DNA of 64,000 nucleotides from Mycolicibacterium aromaticivorans JS19b1 = JCM 16368 (GTDB lineage: Bacteria > Actinomycetota > Actinomycetes > Mycobacteriales > Mycobacteriaceae), in contig NZ_JALN02000002.1 in assembly GCF_000559085.1 (NCBI RefSeq), forward strand, positions 372,001-436,000. Direction: 5' to 3'. Shown here in pieces: positions 42,205 through 50,276 of this stretch. The notes under the pieces are model-generated. The model searched no databases and was not told the origin of the DNA. It saw only the letters and a list, made by a program, of their open reading frames with translations. Within the stretch, counting starts at the first letter, position 1. The number at the start of each line of letters is the position of its first letter. The translations under genes and the position numbers were made by a program.

Positions 42205-43230
42205 ATGGACGCGATCGTACTCAAAGGCACCAACGACGTCGGCCTGACATCGGTCCCGGACCCCGCGCCGCAGCCTGGTGAGGTGATTATCGAAGTGGCG
42301 GCGACAGGGCTGTGTGGGACCGACCTGCACGAGTATGTGGCGGGACCCACCTTTTCGCAGCCACCGGTAGTGCTCGGCCACGAGGTATCGGGCCGGATCG
42401 TGGAGGTCGGTGCGGGCATCGACCGATGCCGTATCGGGGAGGGCGCCGCGGTGATTCCAATGGACTTCTGCGGCAGCTGCCACTACTGCCACCGGTCGCT
42501 CTACCACTTGTGTCAGCGCCCAGGATGGATCGGCTTGACCCGGGACGGCGGCCTGGCTAGCCACGTCGCAGTGCCGTCGCGCCTCGCGGTCCGAGTGCCC
42601 GACGCGGTGGACCTCCAGGAGGCGGCCCTGACCGAGCCGACGGCAGTGGCGTTCCACGCGGTGCGGCGAGCGGAGCTGCTCCTCGGCGAAACGGTGCTGG
42701 TCCTCGGCGCGGGGGCGCTCGGGCTCACCGTGATCCAGTGCGCACGCGCAGCAGGAGCCGCGCGGATCTACGTCACGGAACCGAGCCGCGTGCGCGGCAA
42801 CTTGGCCCGCGACCTCGGCGCCACGTTGGTGCTCGATCCACACGAGCCCGGGACCACCGCGCGAATTCTGGAGGAGACACGAGGCGTTGGGGTGGATGTC
42901 GTGTTCCACGTGGCAGGCAGCGTGGAGGCGTTCACACAGGGCCTGGACTGCCTACGCAAACAGGGCCGCTTCATGGAGATGTCGTCATGGGCCGGGCCGG
43001 CCTCGCTCGATGTCAACCGCCATCTTCTCAAAGAGACGCAGCTCCGGATGGTTTTCGGGTACGACATGTTCGACGACTTCCCCGCCGTCCTAGCGCTGAT
43101 GGCCGACGGAAAAATCGCGCTCACGCCGCAGATCACCACCCGAATCCCACTGGACAGTGCGGTGGAGGAGGGGTTGAACGGGCTGTTGGAGGCGCGAGAG
43201 GGTCTGATCAAAGTGCTGGTGAGGCCATGA
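42205..43230 (+). CDS. Zinc-dependent alcohol dehydrogenase (MDR superfamily)
   Basis: This 341-aa medium-chain dehydrogenase has catalytic zinc ligands C37 (GLCGTDLHEY) and the following GHE in VLGHEVSGRIVEVG, and a structural zinc site in CGSCHYCHRSLYHLC. The Rossmann motif is VLVLGAGALGLTVIQCA. The closest general pattern is butanediol/sorbitol/threonine dehydrogenases. In this operon it may oxidise a diol or hydroxymethyl intermediate. It lies 57 bp after the SDR gene with the same orientation. The real substrate is unknown. Confidence 0.85.
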   Translation: MDAIVLKGTNDVGLTSVPDPAPQPGEVIIEVAATGLCGTDLHEYVAGPTFSQPPVVLGHEVSGRIVEVGAGIDRCRIGEGAAVIPMDFCGSCHYCHRSLYHLCQRPGWIGLTRDGGLASHVAVPSRLAVRVPDAVDLQEAALTEPTAVAFHAVRRAELLLGETVLVLGAGALGLTVIQCARAAGAARIYVTEPSRVRGNLARDLGATLVLDPHEPGTTARILEETRGVGVDVVFHVAGSVEAFTQGLDCLRKQGRFMEMSSWAGPASLDVNRHLLKETQLRMVFGYDMFDDFPAVLALMADGKIALTPQITTRIPLDSAVEEGLNGLLEAREGLIKVLVRP

Positions 43231-43398
43231 GTGGGGTTGTAGGTCGAGTGATGGCGGTGTCGATGCCGGAGTGCGACTCTTTGGCGGTTGGCGGGCCCAC
43301 AATCTTGGTGCCGTGTTGGTGATCTGCGACCCCGTCCATTCCAAAGTGGAGCACCCTGGCGAGGGCGGCGGCTCGAGTTCAGATGAGGAGGGGTCCTG

Positions 43399-44484
43399 AT
43401 GCCCGTCGTAGCGGCAAGTCGGGGCGTATTCACTGTGTCCGGTGAGGGGAAGGTCCAGGCCTGGCCCGCTTTGCCGGGGCAGGTAATGGCCATGGCCGCG
43501 CGCGGCGATCGCGTCGCCGTCGCCGTCCACAACCAGGGCGTATTTCTGGGTACCGCGGGTGCTAACTGCTGGACTGGGCTTGACGATGGGCTCGTACACC
43601 GCGATGTGCGCGCGCTGGCGTTCGACCCGCACGCACCCCACGCGCTCTACGCCGGCACAGAACCAGCGCACCTGCTGCGGTGGGAAGACGGGACCTGGGC
43701 CGAATGCGGGAACCTGCTCGGCGTGCCCGAAGCGAGAAGGTGGAGCTTCCCCATCCGCCCCGGAATCGCGCACGTGCGCACCATCGCCGTGCACCCATTG
43801 GAAGCTGACGTTGTCTACGCCGGCATTGAAGTCGGATCCCTTCTAGTCACCGGGGACCGGGGACAGACATGGGAGGAGGTCACCGGCCTCGGTCACGACA
43901 TCCACCGCGTGGTCCTGCACCCCGGGGCTCCCGACCGGATCATCGTCACAACAGGCCAGGACACCAAGCCATACCGCGGCGGCAAGGGCCTGTACCGCAG
44001 CACCGACCGCGGATCGAGCTGGATGCAGTCAAATGACGGACTCGGAGAGCGCAACTACACCGAAGACGCGATCGTGGTCCACCCAGCCAAACCCGAGGTG
44101 GTATTCCTCGCCGCAGCCGACGGCATCCCACCAAAGTGGGCCGCAGTGCGCCGCCTGGTAATGGGCGTGCTCAACGGCAACGTCTATTTCCTGTCGCCGT
44201 CCAAGCTGCGCCGACGCCGCGGCGCCGACGTGGCGTTCTTTCGCAGCGACGACGCTGGCGCTTCCTGGGTACGGCTGAATACCAACGGCGAGCCTGGCCT
44301 GTTCGACATGGTCTGGGCGCTGGAAGGCGAGCTCACTGAACACCGTGGGTTTCGGCTGTACTACGGCACCACGGCGGGTTCGCTTCACGTGTCGGACGAC
44401 GAGGGCAACACCTGGACGCGCCTCGCTGACGGCCTGGGCGCGGTCACCCACATTGCGGCCCTACAGAAAGGAATGGAGTTGTGA
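43399..44484 (+). CDS. Asp-box (BNR/YCF48-like) beta-propeller protein
   Basis: This 361-aa protein is built of repeated blades carrying Asp-box motifs S/T-x-D-x-G-x-T/S-W: VTGDRGQTWEEV, RSTDRGSSWMQS, RSDDAGASWVRL and VSDDEGNTWTRL. It has no signal peptide or membrane segment, so it is probably cytoplasmic. Sialidase catalytic residues are not evident, so a glycosidase function is unlikely. Its stop overlaps the start of a dioxygenase large-subunit gene (4 bp), and a broken copy follows the AprAB-like pair at 30665. Repeated association with these redox operons suggests a binding or assembly role, but no function is known to me. Confidence 0.8.
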   Translation: MPVVAASRGVFTVSGEGKVQAWPALPGQVMAMAARGDRVAVAVHNQGVFLGTAGANCWTGLDDGLVHRDVRALAFDPHAPHALYAGTEPAHLLRWEDGTWAECGNLLGVPEARRWSFPIRPGIAHVRTIAVHPLEADVVYAGIEVGSLLVTGDRGQTWEEVTGLGHDIHRVVLHPGAPDRIIVTTGQDTKPYRGGKGLYRSTDRGSSWMQSNDGLGERNYTEDAIVVHPAKPEVVFLAAADGIPPKWAAVRRLVMGVLNGNVYFLSPSKLRRRRGADVAFFRSDDAGASWVRLNTNGEPGLFDMVWALEGELTEHRGFRLYYGTTAGSLHVSDDEGNTWTRLADGLGAVTHIAALQKGMEL

Positions 44485-45662
44485 ACGGCGGCCCGACCCT
44501 GGAATTCGACCATGTCCAGGCTGCGATCCGAAAGCGGTTTACGTCGGCCGCGGACATCCCCAAGGAGGTGTTTAGCGACCCGGACGTCTACAGGGAAGAA
44601 CTCACTCGGATCTTCTATGGTCCCTATTGGCATCCGATCGCGCATCGGGCCGAGCTCGCCGAGCGCAATGCCTTTCGGACGAGATGGTTGGCTGATGTGC
44701 CACTATTGATGGTGCGGGACGGCGATGACCGCATCCGCGTGTTCGTCAATTCCTGCGCCCACCGGGGAACGCTTCTGGAACAGCGCCGATGCGGGGTGGC
44801 GGAGCGATTCGAGTGCCCGTATCACCGGTGGCTCTTCACCAACGACGGCCGCTTCGCTGGGGCGCCTCGCCGCATGCAGTTCCGGCCGGACTTCCGCGAG
44901 CAAGACTATGGCCTACGGGAGTTACACGTCGTCGAGGCGTGGGGATTGATCTTTGTCAGCATGGCCGACCAGCCGCCACCGTTCGCCGATTTCCTCGGCG
45001 ATAGCGCCGGACCGCTGCGCGACTGCATGGTCGATGACGGTGACCTGACGCTGCTGGGCTACCAGACGGTGGTGTTTCAGAGTAACTGGAAAACCTACAT
45101 CGACAACGATCCCTACCATGCTCCGTTGCTGCACAGCGCGTTCAAACTGCTCAACTGGCAGGGCGGCAACGGCAACATCTTGGTCAGCGAGCCCTACGGG
45201 CACATGTCGATTCTGTACGATTCGCAGCCCTACGTAGACAACGGCTTCCTGGCTGACCCGAGTGTGGTCACCCGGATGGGGGACGACAGCCGGGCCCGCG
45301 TGATCGCGTTACGGCCGGTCACCGGCATCGTGCGTCACGTCGACACGATCAACGTACGTTACGCTCGCCCGCTCGGGGTTGATCGCACCGAAGTGCGCTA
45401 CACGTTCTTCGGTCATGCCAGCGACAGCGAGGACTACGCACGCCACCGCGTGCGCCAGTCGTCGAACCTGCTGGGCCCGAGCGGCTTCATCAGCATCGAG
45501 GACGCCGCCGTCTACAACCGCGTGCAGGCGACCGCGTGTGATGGCGGCTACCAGCGGTTCGTCGCCGGCGTCGGCCGACCGCTCTCGGAATCGTCACAGA
45601 ACGACGAGGCCGCCAACACCGGATGGTGGGCCCACTACCGGGAGGTGATGGAGTTTTGTTGA
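44481..45662 (+). CDS. Ring-hydroxylating dioxygenase large subunit (second type)
   Basis: This is a 393-aa Rieske oxygenase, shorter than NidA and divergent from it. The cluster ligands are C92, H94, C112 and H115 (CAHRGTLLE to CPYHRW), and the iron site is in DNDPYHAPLLH. The YHRW in place of YHGW is uncommon. Length and the IFYGPYWHPIAHRAEL start resemble oxygenases for aromatic acids or small aromatics rather than PAH-type enzymes; the substrate is not determined. It overlaps both the propeller gene and the small-subunit gene by 4 bp. Confidence 0.87.
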   Translation: MNGGPTLEFDHVQAAIRKRFTSAADIPKEVFSDPDVYREELTRIFYGPYWHPIAHRAELAERNAFRTRWLADVPLLMVRDGDDRIRVFVNSCAHRGTLLEQRRCGVAERFECPYHRWLFTNDGRFAGAPRRMQFRPDFREQDYGLRELHVVEAWGLIFVSMADQPPPFADFLGDSAGPLRDCMVDDGDLTLLGYQTVVFQSNWKTYIDNDPYHAPLLHSAFKLLNWQGGNGNILVSEPYGHMSILYDSQPYVDNGFLADPSVVTRMGDDSRARVIALRPVTGIVRHVDTINVRYARPLGVDRTEVRYTFFGHASDSEDYARHRVRQSSNLLGPSGFISIEDAAVYNRVQATACDGGYQRFVAGVGRPLSESSQNDEAANTGWWAHYREVMEFC

Positions 45663-46153
45663 TATCGAGTATCGACGATCGCCGGGCACGCGCCGTATAC
45701 CTGGTGGACGAGTTGCTGGGGGCATACGCTCGCGCAGTCGACGAGCGCGACTTCGCCGCGTGGCTTGCCTTGTTCGCGCCCGAGTGTGCCTACGAGGTGC
45801 GCGCGATGGAGAACGTCCGCGAGGGTTTGCCGCTGGCGTACATGCTGGACGACTGCCGGGAACGGCTGGTCGACCGCGTGAAGATGATTCAGGAAGTCTG
45901 GGCGGGCACCATCGAACCCTATGACACCCGCCACATTCAGCAGCGCACGGCAATGCGGGAACTCGGCGAGAACCGCTGGGAGGTACGGGCCAACGTCCTC
46001 GTCGCCTACACCGGCGCCTCCGGCGAGTCCGGGATCTTGGCCAGTGGCCACACCGAAGACGTCGTCGTCTTCGACGATGAGACGGCAAAGTTCCAACAGC
46101 GATTCGTGGTGCTCGACAACACCCCGCCGCGCTATCTCGTGTACCCCGTATGA
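45659..46153 (+). CDS. Ring-hydroxylating dioxygenase small subunit (second type)
   Basis: This 164-aa NTF2-fold subunit reads AVYLVDELLGAYARAVDERD, FAAWLALFAPECAYEVRAME and IEPYDTRHIQQRTAMREL, ending RFVVLDNTPPRYLVYPV. TTG 45659 is chosen because GGAG lies 5 nt upstream and the codon overlaps the large-subunit stop (TTGA). An in-frame ATG at 45623 would overlap far more and is unlikely. It is the partner of the protein at 44481. Confidence 0.82.
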   Translation: MISSIDDRRARAVYLVDELLGAYARAVDERDFAAWLALFAPECAYEVRAMENVREGLPLAYMLDDCRERLVDRVKMIQEVWAGTIEPYDTRHIQQRTAMRELGENRWEVRANVLVAYTGASGESGILASGHTEDVVVFDDETAKFQQRFVVLDNTPPRYLVYPV

Positions 46154-46180
46154 CGCGTTGATGAAGGAGATGATCTGATC

Positions 46181-46579
46181 ATGAGTGACGTTGCGGTGAT
46201 GTCGCCCGAGTGGGCGCAAGCCTACCGCCATCTATGGAATGGCTCGGCCGAGATCCGGCAGGGTGCCAAAGACTTGACCATGTTGATCGAATGGCGCGTT
46301 CAGGACGCCGACGACCAAGTCGCGCAGTTGGAAATCGCTGACGGTGAGGCCATCTACGGCGGGAGCCAGATCGAGGGGCGGAAGCCGGACTTCGTCCTGA
46401 CGGCCACCTCGAACGTGTGGCACCGGGTCGCAGAAGGCGAGATCGGCGTAGCGAGCGCCATCGCGACGCGCAAGATCAAATTCGTTGGCCCGATCAAGGT
46501 AGCCATGGCGAATATGGCGGTGCTCAGCGCCGGACTTCGTCTCGTGGGCCAGGTCGACGGACTCGTCTGGGGAGACTGA
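46181..46579 (+). CDS. SCP2-like (sterol carrier) domain protein
   Basis: This 132-aa protein shows an SCP2-type pattern: MSPEWAQAYRHLWNGSAEIR, TMLIEWRVQDADDQVAQLEI, PDFVLTATSNVWHRVAEGEI and FVGPIKVAMANMAVLSAGLR. It is the second SCP2-like gene in the window, again inside a dioxygenase operon. Binding of a hydrophobic ring compound or intermediate is plausible. It follows the small-subunit gene by 27 bp and precedes the orphan PcaG-like gene by 3 bp, so it is co-transcribed with both. Confidence 0.75.
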   Translation: MSDVAVMSPEWAQAYRHLWNGSAEIRQGAKDLTMLIEWRVQDADDQVAQLEIADGEAIYGGSQIEGRKPDFVLTATSNVWHRVAEGEIGVASAIATRKIKFVGPIKVAMANMAVLSAGLRLVGQVDGLVWGD

Positions 46580-46582
46580 GAC

Positions 46583-47077
46583 GTGGCACCTAGCTTTCGG
46601 CCGCGCTGCGAGCGGGTGGACGGGGCCGTTCAGTTTCACGGTGTGGTCACCGATGAGGATGGTGTGCCAGTTTCTGGTGCCCTGGTCGAGACCTGGCACG
46701 CCGCCGGCGATCACAGGGCGACGGAGGGCGGGCTGCCGCGGTGCGACGAACCGACCTCTACCCACCGGAACAACGCAATCACCGACCGACAGGGTCGTTA
46801 CAACGTCAGATTCGTGCCGCCCCGGGCACTTGAGTACGGAGCGGCGCCGTTTATCGCGGTGTCGATATCTGTCCGCGGGGGTCCTAGTCGGCTGATCACC
46901 CGCGCTTACCTTCCGGGCTGCCACCTCGCCAAAGATGTCCTGCTTGGCCGCCTGCCCGCCGAGCGGCGGCAAGCTCTGATCGCCGTCCGCGACGACGCCG
47001 GATTTCGCTTCGACATCACGCTAAGCCCAGTAAACGGTGTGGTGGCCGGAACCTCAGGTTCGAAGTGGGCACCGTGA
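46583..47077 (+). CDS. Orphan PcaG-like intradiol-dioxygenase-fold protein
   Basis: This 164-aa protein resembles the alpha subunit of protocatechuate 3,4-dioxygenase: VDGAVQFHGVVTDEDGVPVS, GALVETWHAAG, EYGAAPFIAVSISVRGGPSR and LITRAYLPGCHLAKDVLLGR, ending GFRFDITL. It lacks the N-terminal QTVGPFFGYALPF-type segment of PcaG and, like PcaG, the iron ligands of the beta subunit. No pcaH partner is nearby. It could be a degenerate alpha subunit, an alternative partner for the PcaH at 16356, or a carrier with a new role. The GTG start is 3 bp after the SCP2 gene. Confidence 0.75.
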   Translation: MAPSFRPRCERVDGAVQFHGVVTDEDGVPVSGALVETWHAAGDHRATEGGLPRCDEPTSTHRNNAITDRQGRYNVRFVPPRALEYGAAPFIAVSISVRGGPSRLITRAYLPGCHLAKDVLLGRLPAERRQALIAVRDDAGFRFDITLSPVNGVVAGTSGSKWAP

Positions 47078-47204
47078 TCGTGTCGCCGTGCTCAGCCGAT
47101 CGCGGGCCATGCGTCGTGGGCGTTCCTGCTGTGCTGGCGGCACGCGGCGGGTGGGGGCGGTCTCGGCGGCGGAACCATCGGCGACAAGACCAGGACGGGT
47201 TCGA

Positions 47205-48017
47205 ATGAAACGCATCGCGCTTCGCAGAAGGTCGACACACGAATTATCGCTAGTGGCTGGTGCCAAAGGATTGAAACCCCTCAGCGTGGTCGGCGGGTTC
47301 TATGCGATGACGCTGGACATGTTCGTCGCGATGGGCAAACCGCCGTTCCAATGGCGCGAGTTCCTCCTCCAATCGTGGTTCGTAGCACGCGTTTCGATGG
47401 TCCCCGCGCTGACGTTGTCGATTCCCCTCGTTGTCCTGACGTCATTCACCTTCAACACGTTGCTCGTCGAATTCGGTGCCGCCGACTTCTCGGGGACCGG
47501 GGCAGCCTTGGGCGCTGTCAACCAGATCGGCCCTTTCGTGACCGTCCTCGTCGTCGCGGGCGCAGGAGCTTCAGCGATGTGCGCCGACCTCGGGTCGCGC
47601 ACCATTCGCGAGGAAATCGATGCGATGCGGGTCCTCGGCCTAGATCCGATCCACTCTCTTGTCGTCCCCAGGGTGCTGGCGACGACCACGGTGGCAGTGC
47701 TCTTGTCATCTGTGGTGACCGTGACCGGCCTCCTTGGCGCATTTTTGTTCTCGGTCTACTTCCAGCACGTGACACCCGGATCGTTCGTCGCAAGCATGAC
47801 GCTGATAACAGGCCTCAGCGATGTCCTGGTTTCAATCGTCAAGGCCACGCTGTTCGGTTTCGTGGCCGGCCTGATCGCCTGCTACCAAGGATTAAGGGTG
47901 CAAAAAGGCGCTGCCGGCGTAGGTAACGCGGTCAACGAAACCGTCGTAATCGCGTTCCTGTTGCTGTTCGTCGTCAATGCAATTGTCACCGCGGTTGGGT
48001 TTCAGGTAACCAAGTGA
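47205..48017 (+). CDS. yrbEA: YrbE-type permease A of the mce transporter
   Basis: This 270-aa integral membrane protein (MlaE family) has five to six membrane segments, including FLLQSWFVARVSMVPALTLS, IGPFVTVLVVAGAGASAMCA and VLATTTVAVLLSSVVTVTGL. The conserved EExDAMxxxGxDP loop is present as REEIDAMRVLGLDPIHSLVV. With YrbEB it forms the permease of the Mce lipid importer, powered by an MceG ATPase encoded elsewhere. ATG 47205 gives normal length; the frame is open further upstream but without homology. It starts 127 bp after the PcaG-like gene, on the same strand. Confidence 0.93.
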   Translation: MKRIALRRRSTHELSLVAGAKGLKPLSVVGGFYAMTLDMFVAMGKPPFQWREFLLQSWFVARVSMVPALTLSIPLVVLTSFTFNTLLVEFGAADFSGTGAALGAVNQIGPFVTVLVVAGAGASAMCADLGSRTIREEIDAMRVLGLDPIHSLVVPRVLATTTVAVLLSSVVTVTGLLGAFLFSVYFQHVTPGSFVASMTLITGLSDVLVSIVKATLFGFVAGLIACYQGLRVQKGAAGVGNAVNETVVIAFLLLFVVNAIVTAVGFQVTK

Positions 48018-48871
48018 GCGCCAGCATGGTGTTGCGACAGAGATTTCCCCGTACCGCTCGCTCTCTGAGCGGGTGGAAGGCCAGCTGGAAAGAGCTCGGC
48101 GATCAGGCCCGTTTCTACGGTCAGTCGATCGGCTCGATCGGGCAGGCGGTGAGCATCTACCGGGCCGAATTGCTGCGGCAGATCGCCTCAATCGGCCTAG
48201 GCGCGGGATCCTTGGCGGTGGTCGGCGGCACCGTCGCAGTCGTTGCCTTCCTCAACTTGTCGACCAGCGGCGCTTTGGCAAGTCAGGCCTACAACCAGAT
48301 GTCTCAGGTCGGTGTGGAAGCGTTGGCGGGTTTTACCTCTGCCTTCGTCAACGTTCGGTTGGTCACTCCGGCCAGCTCGGCTTTCGCGTTCGCTGCGACG
48401 ATTGGTGCCGGTACCACCGCGCAGCTGGGCGCGATGAAGATCAACGAGGAGGTCGACGCGCTCGCGGTGATGGGCATCCGTCCGATCGCCTACCTAGCGT
48501 CAACCCGTGTGGTCGCCGGCATGATCGTGGTAGTTCCGCTGTATTGCGTGGCTTTGTTGATGTCGTTCTTCTCGGTACGTGTCATCACCACCGTGTTTTA
48601 CGGGCAGGGCTCCGGAGTATTCGACCACTACTTCGACACCTTTCTCGATCCGCAGGCCGTGCTCTTCTCGTTCGGCGTCACGGTCGCCGAAGTTCTGGTG
48701 ATCATGCTGATCCACACGTATTACGGCCTCAACGCCACCGGCGGACCCGCGGGCGTGGGCGAGGCGGTCGGACGTGCCACCCGGACATCGCTGATCGCGT
48801 CGCAAATGGTGATTCTCCTGGTCACCCTGGCCCTCTACGGCCAGACCGGCAACTTCAACTTCGCGGGGTGA
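48014..48871 (+). CDS. yrbEB: YrbE-type permease B of the mce transporter
   Basis: This 285-aa MlaE-family permease is the paralogue of and partner to YrbEA. It has the motif LGAMKINEEVDALAVMGIRP and membrane segments around IASIGLGAGSLAVVGGTVAV and MVILLVTLALYGQTGNFNFA. GTG 48014 overlaps the yrbEA stop by 4 bp. The C-terminal GQTGNFNFAG is a common ending in mycobacterial YrbE B proteins. It is followed by mceA after 4 bp. Confidence 0.93.
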   Translation: MSASMVLRQRFPRTARSLSGWKASWKELGDQARFYGQSIGSIGQAVSIYRAELLRQIASIGLGAGSLAVVGGTVAVVAFLNLSTSGALASQAYNQMSQVGVEALAGFTSAFVNVRLVTPASSAFAFAATIGAGTTAQLGAMKINEEVDALAVMGIRPIAYLASTRVVAGMIVVVPLYCVALLMSFFSVRVITTVFYGQGSGVFDHYFDTFLDPQAVLFSFGVTVAEVLVIMLIHTYYGLNATGGPAGVGEAVGRATRTSLIASQMVILLVTLALYGQTGNFNFAG

Positions 48872-48875
48872 CGCG

Positions 48876-50219
48876 GTGACACAGGGAACAGGCGCTCGTC
48901 GGATCTCCTCCGAGTGGTGGGCGGTGTTCCTGGTCGTGGGCATCGTCGTGGCGGTGGTGCTGAGTCTGGGCATGTTCAGCGGCACATTCACCCCGACAGT
49001 GCCGGTGACATTGACGGCGGACCGATCGGGCCTGGTGCTGGAGCCCAACTCGCGGGTCAAGATGCGCGGTGTGCAGGTCGGGCACGTCAGCTCGATTAGT
49101 GGCGGAGATTTCACGCGCATCCAGCTGGACATCGACCCGGCGCAGATCCAGTACATCCCAGCCAACGTCGAGGCGCGCATCCAGTCCATCTCCCTGTTCG
49201 GTGCGAAGTTCGTCGATCTTGTCTACCCGCCCGACCCCAGCCCGCAGCGGCTGTCCGCGGGAGCAGTGCTGCGATCGCAGAACGTCGCCACCGAGGTCAA
49301 CACCGTGTTTCAGAACGTGGTGGAGCTGATCAAACAGATCGACCCGTTCAAGCTCAACGCCGTGCTCAGTGCGCTCGCCGAAGGGGTGAGGGGGCAAGGT
49401 GACAGGATCGGTGAGGCGATCACCGCGAGCAATGAGGTTCTGCTGGAGTTGAATCCACGAACCGACACGATGCGCGAGGACTTCCGCGCGATCAAAGGTG
49501 TCAGCGACACCTACAGCGCCGCGGCAAAGAACATCATCGACACCCTGGCCGCCGGGACCACGACGAGCGTGACGGTCACCACGCATGCCCAGCAACTCGA
49601 CGCGCTGCTCCTCAACGTCGTGGGGCTGTCGCGCAGCGGAGTGGGCCTGCTGGGCCCCAGCAAAGACAATCTGGTGAAAGCGGTCAACCTGCTGGAACCC
49701 ACGGCGAACTTGCTGATGAAGTACAACCCCGAGATCACCTGCTTGTTCGTCGGCGCCAAGACGACCCTCGACAGCGGTTATGCCGACATGCTCGGCGGAA
49801 ACGGCAAATCGCTCATCATGGACGCTGAGCTGTTGCCGGGATACGACCCGTACCGATATCCGGACAACCTGCCGATCGACGCCGCCAAGGGCGGGGAAGG
49901 CGGCAAGCCCGGGTGCGGCTCGCTGCCGGACGTCGCCAAGAACTTCCCGGTGAGACAGCTGATCGCCAACACCGGCTTCGGCACCGGACTGGATTGGCGG
50001 CCCAATCCCGGCATCGGATTCCCCGGGTACGCCAACTACTTCCCGGATACTCGGGCGGTCCCGGAACCGCCGAGTATCCGCTACCCAGGCGGCCCGGCGC
50101 CCGGTCCCGTGCCCTACCCCGGTGCACCGCCCTACGGCGCACCTCAGTACGGCCCCGATGGAACGCCCCTCTATCCAGGGGTGCCGCCAGCGCCGTCACC
50201 AGGACCCACACCGCCGTGA
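48876..50219 (+). CDS. mceA: Mce-family protein A
   Basis: This 447-aa protein has one N-terminal membrane segment (VFLVVGIVVAVVLSLGMFSG) followed by the MCE/MlaD domain (VTLTADRSGLVLEPNSRVKM, RGVQVGHVSS, ISLFGAKFVDLVYP) and a long helical region. The C-terminal tail is Pro/Gly/Tyr-rich. Six such proteins (A-F) form the periplasmic tunnel of Mce importers. It starts with GTG, 4 bp after yrbEB. The tail is low complexity and likely disordered in the cell wall. Confidence 0.94.
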   Translation: MTQGTGARRISSEWWAVFLVVGIVVAVVLSLGMFSGTFTPTVPVTLTADRSGLVLEPNSRVKMRGVQVGHVSSISGGDFTRIQLDIDPAQIQYIPANVEARIQSISLFGAKFVDLVYPPDPSPQRLSAGAVLRSQNVATEVNTVFQNVVELIKQIDPFKLNAVLSALAEGVRGQGDRIGEAITASNEVLLELNPRTDTMREDFRAIKGVSDTYSAAAKNIIDTLAAGTTTSVTVTTHAQQLDALLLNVVGLSRSGVGLLGPSKDNLVKAVNLLEPTANLLMKYNPEITCLFVGAKTTLDSGYADMLGGNGKSLIMDAELLPGYDPYRYPDNLPIDAAKGGEGGKPGCGSLPDVAKNFPVRQLIANTGFGTGLDWRPNPGIGFPGYANYFPDTRAVPEPPSIRYPGGPAPGPVPYPGAPPYGAPQYGPDGTPLYPGVPPAPSPGPTPP

Positions 50220-50276
50220 CCGCCGAACACGCAAATCGTCGGCGCATACCCGCAAACGTCGGAGGGAAGCACCGCC

